64,000 bases of DNA, taken from Opisthorchis felineus (taxonomy: Eukaryota; Platyhelminthes; Trematoda; Opisthorchiida; Opisthorchiidae). How positions within the stretch are numbered: the first letter of the stretch is position 1; each line of letters opens with the position of its first letter. The translations under genes and the position numbers were made by a program. The DNA lies in assembly GCA_004794785.1 (NCBI GenBank), contig SJOL01000695.1:1-64000 (forward strand), read 5' to 3'. Shown here piece by piece: positions 46,110 to 57,789 of this stretch. The notes beneath the pieces were generated by a model. That model was not told where the DNA came from. It was given only the letters and a program-made list of their open reading frames with translations, and did no database searches.

Positions 46110-46450
46110 CAAAAGATTGCGGAAAACTAATGGACAGCGCACAACTGGTTTCCCCCTTCTTGGGGCTCATCAGGGAAGGACAGTTTCCAAGTTTCCGTCA
46201 AACTTCTGTTCTACTTTAATCCAAAGTGTACTCAATTCGCGAAATACATCAGTCTACACAATGATTTGGTTTTAACGAGAGACTCAACTGAATCTATCTG
46301 AGTTACAATGTTCTTCACAAACATCATCCCAACTGAAACGTGAAACGGCCTTTGTGCAACGCATTCAGTTGAATGAGAACATCACAAACGAGGGGGTTTG
46401 ACTTGCATCTACTTGGTTTTTTAGTTAAAACCACTGTAATTGACAAATGA
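46110..46450. repeat. Hammerhead-family repeat, two opposed halves
   Basis: A minus ribozyme at 46142-46180 leads into the head GAAATACATCAGTCTACACA and a plus body (GAGACTCAACTGAATCTATC), then body in reverse (CATCCCAACTGAAACGTGAA near 46325 and AACATCACAAACGAGGGGGT near 46378). The change of orientation falls near 46315. Confidence 0.7.
46142..46180 (-). ncRNA. Hammerhead ribozyme, core kept but stem I damaged
   Basis: On the minus strand CTGATGA (46173-46167), stem II GCCCC/GGGG with loop AAGAA, and GAAAC (46152-46148) are intact. The cleavage triplet reads GTT instead of GTC, which the H rule allows. Stem I pairs poorly (CCTTCC against GTGCGC), so efficient cleavage is unlikely. Confidence 0.6.
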
Positions 46451-46989
46451 GTATATTTTGCCAACTTTTATTTTCTTTGTCTTGACTAATTCTAAGGCAC
46501 ACATCCGTATATCCAGGGTTGCTTATTTCACCATTTGGTATTTTTTCCAATTCACAGTTTTCATTTCGCTTTTTGTTCACACAAACCTTTTTCCAAAACG
46601 AATGAACTTTGTACCTATTTAGTAGTATTGATTATATCGAAGTGCTAAAGGTTTGATCAGGTCGGACTTAATGTTTTCTTAAACCCATATATTTGATTCG
46701 GTGGACTAGTACGCGTATGCCCTGTATGCTTACGTTATCGTTTCAGTGTTAAAAAAGAGTATGCTTTGCGATTGTCCACCATCGGTTCCTCGACTAACGC
46801 CCTGTGTGTGTGTGTGTGTGAACGGTACTCATTTGGGAAGGCAGCAAATTCGAAGCTGCAGCTGTTCACTCGGATTAGCGCCCGAATGATACAAGCCACA
46901 CTGAAACGTCATCTTACTGGATTTTCTTCGAAAAACAGCACAAGTCAGTTTGAAATGCAATTGACCTTCAAAAAGTCCTAGGTCGACGT

Positions 46990-49430
46990 GACTCGGAAAA
47001 CTAAACCCTATGCGGATATCCTCCTTATTAAGTGTTTCTTTTAGTGAAACTTACCACGTGGTGTGTGGATGGTGCCACTAGTCACGTTCGTATTCATGTT
47101 TAGACAGCTTGGATAGTAAGCACTATATAGGACAGTAAATTTCTGATCGAGAGTTCTCCTGTCGTTGCCAATTGGGATTCAATTGTGCAAAAACTGGGAC
47201 CGATAAAATCTTTTTTTATGATGTACGTCCTTCTAGAAATTCTCTGACTTACAGGGAATCTGGTCTATGATATCTATAGCCGTGACGTAAGGATTACCCC
47301 ACTTCCGGGTCCAGTACCCGGCCCCAAAACTAAACAGAGTATACAGTTCAAATGTCGAATTCGTAATATAACTTTTCCAAATGTGTCACTGTTCTCTGCT
47401 GAATTTATCAGACGCACTTGTTATGGTTTACATCAATTCCAATTTACATCTTTATCATCACAATTTTTTTACGACGTTGTCAATATTCTCACCCGAACTT
47501 ATGTTCGGTTGAGCCCAGCAACAGTGCTGCGAATTTCTTGAGCAGTATAGTCACCTGAGACCGAGCTCCGCCACAATTAAGCGTTAAGTTACCTTTTAGA
47601 TTTTAAATACTTTTCCGGTCACTGTGACCTTAGCTATGTATTGTACGTGATGTTTATTCGTCGAGTGATTGACGGACGGTGTTGTCCTGACGAAGTGACT
47701 TAGGTTACCGTGGTGACACCAGATGACCACATGGTCAAACTCCGATTTAAACTATAGTGTTTTGTTGTTGCCCGCTGAGCTCTTATAATCATTGATGATG
47801 AACTTTTGTTGCTCACCAACCGAGTGATTAAAGAAAGCTTTTCGGTGCAGACGATTTGATTTATCAGCGTATTAAAGTGCAAGGTTCCAGCTTCGAATTC
47901 TACTCCCGCTTATTGACTTTCATAATCCAGGTTTTTAAAAGTTTTTATTACCACACTAGAAAAAACTCTGACTTCTGAGGCGGTAATCCGGTTTTCTACG
48001 GATGTAGTGAACGTACTGGTATGGACCGAAAGAACAGGGAGGCAACTGTCTGCTCAAACTAATGGATCTGGTTGTTTCCGAATTCCAGGGCAAATTGACG
48101 GGTATAGATGGAACGCCAACTAAGACTAAGGTGTACTTGTGTCAATTTGAGATGCTCCACAAGACAACTGGCAGAATGCACTGTTGATCGGGTTCTGGGA
48201 GATTGGCGGAAACAGCTAGTAGTCCTTTAAACCATCAAAAATACCATTTTCAAGATAATGTACACGAAAAATAAAGGATTTCATATAAAAACAGACGTGC
48301 AATGCGACAATGTATACGCAATTTCATAGTTTTAGCCAGTGGCACAATGAATCTATTCCTCTCAAGAGCTCGGATAAATCCACTCACAATCAATGGGCGA
48401 AAATCGGGTAACCAACTGACCATGAATGCCGAACGAAACTACCAGTTTGATTACAGAACTTGAGTCTGACGCAAATCAAATGCCACAGAAAAACTCCTTC
48501 TTAACATGTCAGTCAATTCGAGACGGTACCTTTCTGGAATAGCCTACCAGTCTGGCCCTTGTCAAACGGCTGATTTCACGATTACTGGGCTTACCAAGTT
48601 TCTTGGTTATCCCAAAGATATGTGAGTGACTGTCTAATAAACAGAGAGACGCAAGCGAAGGGTACAGCTGAAAGCTCTGGTGTTCGAAGTTTGTTGGACA
48701 AACAAGTTTATTGACACCACCCCATTACGATAATAGTCGGACCGCACTTGTTCATCGCTAGATGCTGAGCATGCAGGTTGCCATGACTAGTTCTGCTGCA
48801 CATGCTCTTCAACGAAGGATCAGAGTTCAGATGATCTGTTGAGCCTGCCGGTGTTGCGTTGTTCACCAGATTTCAGTACTATACTTGCTTTCTCTTCTTC
48901 AGGCACATTGGTAGGAGATAAAATTGGACAGATGTTCAACCGTCATATCTTCGGACACTCCACGACTCACCAATCTGATATAGTTGCGAAATTAGACTCG
49001 CGCCCTTTCCTGGTTCAAGCACACTGACAAGGCTAAAGATATCATCACTTGATTGAAACACATACTGCACTCAAGAAACACATGTATGGGTCATTAATTG
49101 TTAATATCCTGATGAACGAACTCTTCCTGAATATGAAAATGTACCGACCAAATTCATCCTACCATCTGAAGGTCATCCTACAGTAGGTCACCTGACTACC
49201 TAGCTGTAAAACAGTGCGTAGTTATCCACATAAATAAACATGTAAACCTTTCTCAGGTGCCAGCAGATCCAAGTTACAGATCGAGTTCGAGTGTGCGGAA
49301 AGCACAATGGATCCACTGTTGAAGTGGGCTGACGTGTCTTTTGCCTAAGCTGTTTTCTGTACTCACAGTAGTGCACCAAGGCCTTTTTATTTCAAGAAGC
49401 TATGACTTCATATAATTCCGGACAGATAGA
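46990..49430. other. No recognisable gene
   Basis: About 2.4 kb with only scattered short frames and no member of the repeat families described here. The plus frame at 48839-49027 has no motif. Confidence 0.4.
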
Positions 49431-49432
49431 TA

Positions 49433-49612
49433 GTCGTTCAGCTGTAACACCTTTCGGTGCCTAGTTGCCATGCCACCCAAAGGAAGCACGAGGGCTGGGA
49501 TACTGCCAGGTTGCCCAAGCGTAGACAGGGGAAGTCGAGAGGCAGAGGTCGGGTTCGAACCACGGACCTTCCGGTCAGTAAATTCGCGCTCTAACAACTG
49601 AGTCATCCTGCC
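49433..49612 (-). mobile_element. tRNA-derived SINE, copy 9
   Basis: Near-consensus copy on the minus strand, with B-box GGTTCGAACCCGACC intact and a head changed to GGCAGGATGACTCAGTTGTT. It follows copy 10 in the same orientation with about 70 bases between. Confidence 0.87.
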
Positions 49613-49683
49613 AGCGACTGAACATAGGAAACGTCAGCTCAACGTTACGCTTCTGAATAGGTATGCGTGTTTTGGAGACACCA

Positions 49684-49866
49684 TCGTTCAGCTGTAGTAC
49701 TCTTTCGGTGTCTAACTGCCATGCTACCAGAAGGAAGCACGAGGGATGGGATACTACCAGGTTGTCCAAGCCTAGACAGGGGAAGTCGAGAGGCAGAGGT
49801 CGGGTTCGAACTACGGACCTTCCGGTCAGCGAATTTGCGCTCTAACCACTGAGCGATCTTGCCCCC
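49684..49866 (-). mobile_element. tRNA-derived SINE, copy 10, with LINE-derived 3' flank
   Basis: Near-consensus minus-strand copy, starting at GGGCAAGATCGCTCAGTGGT. Immediately after its 3' end (49683 downward) stands ATGGTGTCTCCAAAACACGC plus ATAC, identical for 24 bases to the flank of SINE copy 3 at 22939-22962, which is LINE endonuclease sequence. No matching duplication stands on the other side of copy 10. Confidence 0.85.
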
Positions 49867-50839
49867 CCCCTCAATTCCGGATAGGGATCCAGAAGTGCCT
49901 TGACTGAACTCTAAAAGTGACCCGATCCATAATTACGGCGCTGAAAGCGGTATGAAACGCGGAATGTAATGCAAATTTCAGGGATGCCCATCAGTTGATG
50001 GACTAGAACAATGAGAACGTAGATATCCCAGGATATCTCAGTTCACCACTGAGTTGCACATTTAAATTACTGCCAGGCCAGCTGTGAAATTTCTTCCGAA
50101 GACTTTTGAAAAATACCACCACCTATTGAAATAAAGATATGAATCTTCCTGTGGTAGGATTTGAGATAAACTGTCCCAAATTTACCCTCGGAAAAGAAAG
50201 TGGAACGATTATGTCTTAGTGATTCCATTTGGCTGCATCTTTTTCACTTCGTTGTAGGCCGATTCGCTGATTAGAACGAGGAAACACCAAAGTCCGTAAA
50301 CTGTTACAGCCATCTGGCAATCAAAAAAATGCAGTTTTTTTGGGTGTGCGACCTTTCGACTTTCCGCTATTTTTCTCTGGCTAAGTGAACAACTTGAATG
50401 GAAGGAAAGAGGCTGAGAGTAGTTATGGGCTGTGCTACCGGGAACGCGTGCTTAAACAGTTTAGATGATCAAAATATATGCATCTCCATCCATCTTTTAT
50501 AGCCGTAATTTATCCTGATATAATGGAAGAACATAGCGGATAGAACGTGAGAACGCATTAGTCCAAATATGTGTGAAAATCGATGACATTTACCCAAAAT
50601 AAGTTGTTGCACGAATCTGAATTGGACAACTTTTTTTGCGTGGGAACAGACTTTCGTATAGCCGAAACATTGCTCAAACTGTAAGCGTGTGTTTCTTTGA
50701 ACGGAACGTTTCAAAGAAATTCAGTCAGCTTTCCAAGTACCCATGCTTCTGACTGCGTTAAACAGAACGGGTGTTTCAAAAAGAGTTGGCCAACGCATCC
50801 CTGCAAAAGACACAAAGGTTGAAGGCATGTTAGAAGTAA

Positions 50840-51175
50840 AACGGTTGCTTGGAGCGAGGACACTGCTCTTTTTCCTATCAACCTTGTGTTCTACTTGAAC
50901 CCAAATTGCACGAAATCAGCGAAATACACTCATTTGCATACCAATTTGGTTTTGACGGGAGAATCACCTGGAACCTAGTTGAATCTCTCGTTGATGAGGT
51001 TTTTAAGCAACTGAATGTGCTGCACCAGGCCGCCTCGTGTTTCAGCTGGTACGATATTCGAGGTGTCGCGATGCATGTATAGACGTAAGAACATCATAAA
51101 GGAGAGATTCAGCTGGGTCCCGTCAAAACTAAATTGGTAAGCAAACGAGTGTAGTTCTCTAAGAACAGAACAGGA
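50840..51175. repeat. Hammerhead-family repeat, opposed units
   Basis: The right edge of a lost ribozyme (CTATCAACCTTGTGTTCTAC near 50876) is followed by the head AAATACACTCATTTGCATAC near 50923, a full plus body through CGATATTCGAGGTGTCGCGA near 51053, and from about 51090 a reverse piece AGGAGAGATTCAGCTGGGTC ending at 51170. The ribozyme itself is deleted. Confidence 0.72.
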
Positions 51176-51403
51176 GTCACACCACAACGGCACTGTCCGT
51201 TTAGAACAGAAAATGTTAAGAAACCGACAGTACCCATGTAGCGAATACCAACCCAATAGCCCTATCCTGACCTGCTGACAAACTGTCACTACGAGCAACG
51301 AGGACTGTTTACCTTGCTGCGAAACATTCTAGGAAGACAGTTTTCACTAGCTAGAGACGTTCACTGAGTTTAATTAGTGTCTCCCTCTGTTTTGTTCACC
51401 GGA

Positions 51404-51588
51404 GCTGGAGACAACTCAGTGGTTAAGGCGCGAACTTAGTGGCCGGAAGGTCCATGGTTCAAACCCAACCTCTGTATCTCGACTGCTCCTGCTTAAGCTT
51501 GAGCAATTTGGCAGTGTCTCAGCCCTCTCGACTCCTTCGGATGGCATGACAGCTAGGCACCGAAAGGGTGGTACAACTGAGTGATATT
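51404..51588 (+). mobile_element. tRNA-derived SINE, copy 11
   Basis: Head GCTGGAGACAACTCAGTGGT and body CTGCTCCTGCTTAAGCTTGA are more diverged, close to the copy 4 type; the B-box is GGTTCAAACCC. The 3' end is GGTGGTACAACTGAGTGATA, without the LINE-like tail of copy 4. Confidence 0.8.
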
Positions 51589-51589
51589 C

Positions 51590-51791
51590 CTACATGGCGT
51601 AACCTCTTCCGAACCGCTTGGTATCTGGACGATTTCAAAGAGGCATCCCACAAATTCAGTCGTTGTTTTGCGTCCTTCATATGTTGTTCGACTTTACACT
51701 CTTTAGATTTTTCGCTTTTCTTTTCATTATCCATTTTAGTGAAAACTGACTCCGCTAACAAATCCCACCGGTTCGACTGGCTCACTAACAT
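51590..51791 (-). CDS. Candidate short coding stretch, unknown function
   Basis: A minus-strand frame from an ATG at 51791 is open into the SINE on its left. The part outside the SINE is about 67 residues and strongly charged: NEKKSEKSKECKVEQHMKD, then RLNLWDASLKSSRYQAVRKR. It would form a soluble, probably helical, basic segment. The opposite strand is open too, which is expected when Lys and Glu codons mirror as Phe and Ser codons, so openness alone proves little. No splice donor is obvious before the SINE, and no family is recognised. It may be a host exon remnant or chance. Confidence 0.25.
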
Positions 51792-52129
51792 TGACGAAAT
51801 TTCTGTGCATCATATGGTCCGAACTACCTACCACTTCTGTTGATGCTGGCCGGGCAACAAACGGATAAACAAACCTACAAATCAACATTTGAAATGCAAA
51901 GTCTGACTTAAATGCAAGAAATTATAAAACCAGGTCACCATGACCGGGACAGATAAGGCGACCAGCTCAGATTTTTTGTGAATAAAGAACTGACCTAAAT
52001 CGTTACTAAATGGATCAGTAATGCGGCAGATCAGAACACGCACAAACTGTGCTCTGCTTCTATTACTGGTCAGGATTATCAGCCGGTAAAATTACACAAC
52101 AAATTGAGTTGTAAGGTGCTTACTCCAAC

Positions 52130-52324
52130 AACAACAAAAAATCGTTCAGCTGTAACACCCTTTCGGTGCCTAGCTGCCATGCCACCAGAAGGAAGCACGA
52201 GGGCTGGGATAATGCCAGGTCGCCCAAGCCTCGACAGGGTTAGGTCGAGAGGCAGAGGTCGGGTTCGAACCACAGACCTTCCGGTCAGTAAATTCGTGCT
52301 TTAACCACTGAGCCATCTCGCCCA
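52130..52324 (-). mobile_element. tRNA-derived SINE, copy 12, with tail and target duplication
   Basis: Near-consensus minus copy. Its 3' tail on the minus strand is TTTTTTGTTGTTGTTG. It is flanked by CTTACTCCAAC at 52119-52129 and CTTACTCCGAC at 52325-52335, an 11-bp target duplication with one difference. The low divergence and readable duplication suggest a rather late insertion. Confidence 0.9.
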
Positions 52325-52335
52325 CTTACTCCGAC

Positions 52336-53756
52336 AGCTCTGAAGACATGAGCGACCTCTCTAATCTCCAGTGTTAACGAGAATCGGAGCACCAGACCGA
52401 AATCGACTCACATGAATGTATCTGGGTTACGGTTCATCGATGATTAATGATGGAGAAAGGGAAAACTGCAATCATGGCTCCTACACATCACGCATGCCGA
52501 ATGCATGAAAATTGCGGTTTCTATATGGAGGATTGGAGTGGCCCAATTGGTGTTCCGCAATTTGCAGTCATGAAGCGTGGTCTATAATGAGTTCTGTGTG
52601 TGGCGAATCAAAACTGATCATAACTACCGTAGGCGAAGTTACTTTGTGTGATGTCTCGAAATCCGAATGTCTTAGGTTGAGCAAGAGTAGAAAAAGTTAA
52701 AAAGGAGCCATATCGACGTTTTTCATATTATACTCAGTCGGAAGCCGGAAACCAATGTATGGTTGGAGTGACCACTGCTAGATATGATTTCGATCATGTT
52801 ACTGGAGACTCTCCTTCGCTTAGGGATCGACTCGGAGGGACGATATGCAGCTTGCAATAATTGAAGATGACAACACCTAGGTTGAAAATAAACAGCTCGC
52901 TGGTGAGTACTCTGTTGCCAAGTTGATGTCCGACTACAAGGAATTATGATATCAGCAATCAAACAAAAAGTCGATCAACTGATAAGTTGACTAGGGCAGC
53001 CAGGCACTAGTTCTTTGAAAATCGTTTGCAGGATCATCTCACACTTATTCACGATGCTCTGTTATAACCCCTGGGGTTCTCTTTTTGTGGGCGATTTTGC
53101 AGAATACAGGTGGCCCGGGTGCACTGGTTCGTTGTTGGTCTGTTCGCCTAGCTTGGCAGTTGGATTGCGGGCGCTTCATCACCAATCGAGATGACATCGT
53201 CAGTGCGGGGTTGAGTGGGTAAATTCCTTTTCATGTGCTTGTGCTGCCGTAGTTTCTAATGTAGTTAGTCAGCTGGGAATCTGAGTTGCGTTGTGACCTC
53301 ATTCCCATGTATCTGATTGGTCCGTTTGATGCCTTAAATTCTACAGTTGTGTCCCTCGATGTGATTAGACCGTTTCCTTCTTGCTTTGTGGTCCGATTTC
53401 GCCCTAATTGATTGGTAGATTGAATAACCATATGTGTTTAGTAGCTTTCCTTCTTTGATCTGATCGGTCTGTTGGTTGTCGTTAGGTTGTTTGACTTCTC
53501 ATGTGGTTCAGAGTTTCGCAACTGTGTTATTCCCTCTTTGTCTATTACTGCAGGCAGGCTGTTCAAACTATCTTGAAGCAAACATTCCATGGGTCTTAAT
53601 TTCAACCAGGCCAAGGACCCCCTTCTGTTGATCCACCAGTTCTAGAATGTTTCTTTCCGATCATCTACATTTCGTGGTAAATTACCATCTTACTGAAACC
53701 AGACAGTATTTGTTGGACTGGTTTCTACCAGCTATAGAATTATTTACAGTTGTAGC
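52336..53756. other. No gene; one short dispersed repeat
   Basis: Short frames without motifs. The stretch 53095-53170 (TTTTGCAGAATACAGGTGGC to GCTTGGCAGTTGGATTG) is similar to 57705-57780, showing a dispersed repeat of at least 75 bases. Confidence 0.45.
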
Positions 53757-54311
53757 TTGTATGCTAAGGTCACCAGTAATACCAGTTGGACGCTGACAGC
53801 AGAACCTATCCGTTACATGAACTGGAAGGAGAAAAGACACACAAAAATAGAAAGCCGGAATAGCATTTCGAACAATCAACGTAGCCTTCTATTTTACGTG
53901 AGAAGTCGTGTAGCGACCGGAACCGAATTAAACAGACCTATTTATTCAGACATACACTGGCCCCGTCGGTCAGTAGGGTGGAAACTGCATCCCTGTGATC
54001 TCAAAACCAGTGCAGAAAATCTGTCAACTTTGCAGATTTTCCCATTGCGGTTGCTAAAACTCATGCAGATGAGCAAACCTTCAACTTCAGTGTTTCTGCA
54101 TTACCTGGTGGCGCATACTGTTTGGCGTTACACAGCTGAAAATTTTTCCGGGTGCCGTTTTCCAATTTCTAATCTGCCCTGTGGAAAACCACATACGAAA
54201 AATGCATCCGTAGGAACGTGTTGCCTACCCTGCCAGTGCACTGATATCTCGCCAAAAGAGCCCAAACGTGCTTTTCCGATATTGGCCGTATCTCATCGGC
54301 AGTCGTATTGA
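53757..54311 (+). other. 184-codon open frame, longest in the window, unknown
   Basis: The frame runs from an ATG at 53757 to TGA at 54309. It is Cys- and Ser-rich near the end (GTCCLPCQCTDISPKEP) and shows no signal peptide, membrane segment or family motif. In 64 kb on two strands a frame of this size is borderline by chance. The codon for stop is followed by two more overlapping plus frames (54268-54575), so stop-poor composition may explain it. Confidence 0.2.
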
Positions 54312-54579
54312 ACCCAAGTGTGTCGTAAACGCGCTACCCATAGAGCGTCACAAACACATCGATGGTGTTGTTTGTGTCTCGTTATCTATCCAACCAGCAC
54401 CAAGGTCGGATACAGACCGAACATCGTTCGGTTTTCCCAAGCGGGAACGCAACTGTCATGCAATCCAGAGAACACTCGCTTTCGCTTGACCAAGTTTCAA
54501 CGGTCTTTGCCACAGTGGCTTAATGCAGTTAGCTACGTCGTTCATGGACTCGCGAAAATGTGGGCCCATGGTTAGGTTT

Positions 54580-55610
54580 CAGTGAGCGCATTTAAGGAGT
54601 TTGCCACCGGTTAACCGTTCGGGTTCTTCAAAACTGTACTGTGCGGCGTTTGGGCAGCGAGCGTCAGAGACTCACCTTATTTGAGGCATAAGGACTGTGA
54701 TTCTGGTGTCGGATGGCGCGAAGGAAAAATGAACGCCACCACGATTATCCTCCTCGAGCATTTTTGGATTTCAGTACGCATCCGAAGCAATAAAAATAAT
54801 AATTTTTTCCATTTCTGTTAACCAGAATTTCCGGTACAACTGCTTAGAGTCCGGTCAATAAGTTAGTCTTCACACTGTTGTAGACATACTGTAGATTCGT
54901 GCACACGCTTGTTGTACGTAAGTTAACACGCTAGGCTTAATCAAAATCTAGCGTAGACCGAAATTTATCGTCCAAGACCTGACACGATCAACGGGTCACA
55001 AAATGCATTCTGTTGTCTCCCAACACTGTCCAGTGCTCTCCGTAACAGATGAACAGGGAGGCGATTCGCGTACGCCATCAACACAAAGAGATACAGAGGT
55101 AAATTATACATGAGTCGAACAGCGGAGTGTGAGGCACTCGCTAGTCAGCGACCACACGGTTCCGGATGAAAAGCGGTGACAAATCATTCATTCTTAGGGA
55201 GCAACAGGGTAGTGCGTATGCATACAAGTTCACCTTATGCATAAAAGACGATGCAGAGCAGCTCTGACTGAGTTCAGCCAAGCCAATGATAATCCATCTA
55301 GTTGAACTTAAATGCAAAGTTCACGAAGAATTTCACAGAACTCAGAACTCAAATATCCGTTAGTTATCTAGAGGTTTGTATTGACTCAGAACGACTGAAC
55401 TTATCGAAATAGCCCGATCGTCAAGCTGAACAACTAGTGAAATATCACGACTATTCTGAGACAGTAATCCCCCTTTTCCCGGTGTCTTAGACTAATCTAC
55501 ACTGTTGCGAAGAGGCTGAATCGTACTGTGATGTGATGGCTTGTACTGTACTGGCCCGCGTTATCTCGCACAGTGCAAGAGTTAAGGGGTAAAAACGTAT
55601 TGTATTGTGA
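54580..55610. other. No recognisable gene
   Basis: No frame, splice pair or known repeat stands out up to the LINE at 55620. Confidence 0.4.
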
Positions 55611-55619
55611 CTATTTCCT

Positions 55620-56290
55620 GCATGAGGGTAAACTCTTTTTCAACTTCGTTGTCGATGAAATAATGAGGCGAAGTCTTTAAAACCCCGGTGTTCATGTCGT
55701 CGCTGGTGAGAATCTTATCGATCAGTGGCACGCAGACGATACCGTCCTCATCTGTTGAATAGACTGACCACAGCCATACAATTTTTTGGTATGGGTCTTG
55801 TACCTTCAAAGTAGTCATGCTTCGTAATGTGCAGTCTATGAACATAGACCTTGCAATTTAAGGAGAATGATTGGAAGTTGTGGAGAATTTTACATACCTC
55901 GGTAGTTATATTGGCTCTGACGCAAGTGTGTCTGACGCAGTCAGCACACGGATCTCAAAGGCCCGAATCACGCTTGCTAATTTGCGTTGGTGCGGTCCGC
56001 ATTCAGGGATGGGGTCCTCTTGACTCCTCCTGCGCTTGGTTGGAGAGTGCATAAGAAATGCTGGCTGTCAGCGGCGTTCGTGTCTTCAGTTTCTTTCCCG
56101 ATTGATGGACTGAGCGCTTGGAGGTGTAGGCACCTTAGAATGCTTGCGATAGGTTAGCACCAGGTCCCCTCCCTCACCCACTTTTTTCAACCCAAGGCTT
56201 TCAATATAATTCGATGAGCTTTGTGGTTTGACAGCAGTGAAGCATCATTGTCAACGGTGATGTTGCTGTCTCTGATGATGATGAGGGTAA
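55620..56290 (+). pseudogene. RTE-like LINE RT 3' part with 3' tail
   Basis: Plus-strand reading: KLFFNFVVDEIMRRSL at about 55626, NLIDQWHADDTVLIC near 55710 with the catalytic Ala-Asp-Asp retained, then IQFFGMGLVPSK near 55780, VVENFTYLGSYIGSDASVSD near 55877 and TRISKARITLANLRWCG near 55947. The frame then jumps to PHSGMGSS, a C-terminal block, so about 150 residues are deleted. After the coding end comes the 3' tail GACAGCAGTGAAGCATCATT to CTGATGATGATGAG at 56230-56290, which ends in the short GATGA repeats common to RTE-like elements. Several frame changes and stops are present. Confidence 0.85.
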
Positions 56291-57090
56291 GTTGGTGTCT
56301 ATAATGTCACAGATAGGATGGAGGTCTGATGAACACAACTTATTCATTTGGGCCTGGAATGAATGATGGATCAAGTCTGGCAACTTGATCCATCAGAGGA
56401 TCGTTCTGGCATCCATCCGATATCTCATAGTCAGGCACTTGAGCAAAATGCTTTTGTCGAAGACCCTAACAGTACTGCTATCTAGGGATGAACACAGTGG
56501 CACCATGCAAGCCTGCTCCCCACCGACTACAGGCAATGGGACTTTCCAGTGTCACGTATTCGGTTCTGAAGCCCTCGTACGGCAAGCTGCACTTGATGAG
56601 TAGTCTTCACCCGGCTTCCGATAAGACCCTTTGATTGACCACCAAAAAGATATAAACAATTCCCGTGGGAACAAATTCCATGATTGACCGTATTTGGCAA
56701 GTAGTCTTTGCAGAGTAGTGACTGTTATCTTTGTATATTTCACACCAAATAACTTACGACCCAATTGGGGGTTCCATGCAAAAAACAGTCTCCCAAATCA
56801 GAGAACAGGCCATAGATCAGACTCCAAATGCAGGCCGGACAACCAGGGTTCCCCATGCAGATTCACGTGAATTTCCACTACTTCAATTGTGATGAGTAGC
56901 ACAGCGTTATATTAACTTTCGATCAAACGGCTGACAATGGTGGAGACGGGAAAGTTAACGCAAAAAATATCACATCTTCGAGTTTTAGATAGTTTGTTCG
57001 GTGGGCCTAATGAAGACAGACAGAAGACGGTATGTAGGTAAAAAGAAATAACAAGATAATGAAGACCAATTCAGGTCGGGTAAGGAAAAA

Positions 57091-57242
57091 TTATGAAGAA
57101 TTCTCCTGGCCCAATTCAGCCAAAAGTTCCATTTCCAACTCCCGATCCAGTTCATCCGGTTCTCCAGGTTTCGACGATATGAGTACCATTTCGTCAACCT
57201 CTCGATCCAATTCTGCTTCTAAGATCTCCTCTTCCGTCATTT
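57091..57242 (-). CDS. Candidate terminal coding exon of a host gene
   Basis: On the minus strand an acceptor with a pyrimidine tract, TTGTTTTTCCGTCCTAG, ends at 57243. The exon begins AA/ATG/ACG and stays open for 49 codons to TAA at 57093-57091. The peptide is very acidic and periodic: MTEEEILEAELDREVDEMV, then GEPDELDRELEMELLAELGQ. This is what an amphipathic acidic C-terminal helix looks like, and it is unlike any retroelement piece here. The exon starts with two bases completing a codon, which fits the one base left by the exon at 59758-59970 upstream (giving a Glu codon). I cannot name the protein. The opposite strand is also open with a Ser-rich frame, a mirror of the Glu/Asp codons. 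Confidence 0.45.
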
Positions 57243-57704
57243 CTAGGACGGAAAAACAATGATACAAAAGAAGTTAAGAGGTTGCCAGGGTCGTGTTGCT
57301 GATAATATGGGTCCAACTGGAGTGTACGACTTACCTTGAGTGGGGAGGAGTCATTGATATAAAGACAGAAACAAGACTGTTACAGTTTCGGCTACACGTA
57401 CATCACGATGCCGATTGACCATGAGAGTTGTGAGCAGCTGACTTGCCGATTCGGTTGAACACGTAATGAGTGGTTGTATGCGAACGGCTCTGTGGGCTGA
57501 TGTACTACCGTAATTTTATCCAGGTAGTTTCCAGGTTTTTACGGGTCCGGAAAGCTGGATTTTTCACACTGGATTTTGATTTACACTATCTTAGTCGCTT
57601 TCACGTTTTGGGCTGTCCGCATATTATATCATGTGTATTGATGACCAAGAGGGGCACGTAGGCCGTAAGCTACTGGTGCCCACATGGAGGTAGTTTGCAC
57701 GTTG

Positions 57705-57780
57705 GTGATGTTGCAGAATATAGGTGCTCAGGTGCACTGCTTGGATGTTGGTCTATTCATCAAGCTTGGCGGTTGGATTG
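57705..57780. repeat. Short dispersed repeat, partner of 53095-53170
   Basis: Shared blocks in order are TTGCAGAATATAGGTG, GGTGCACTG, TGTTGGTCT and AGCTTGGCGGTTGGATTG. Non-coding. The extent beyond these limits could not be established. Confidence 0.5.
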
Positions 57781-57789
57781 AAATCCAAC

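Noticed and set aside
57245..57340. A short intron ending the exon at 57242, with a donor at 57335
   Set aside because: A GTAAGT donor does lie there on the minus strand, but the exon it would end has a stop in the only frame compatible with the next exon. The exon at 59758 fits the phase instead.
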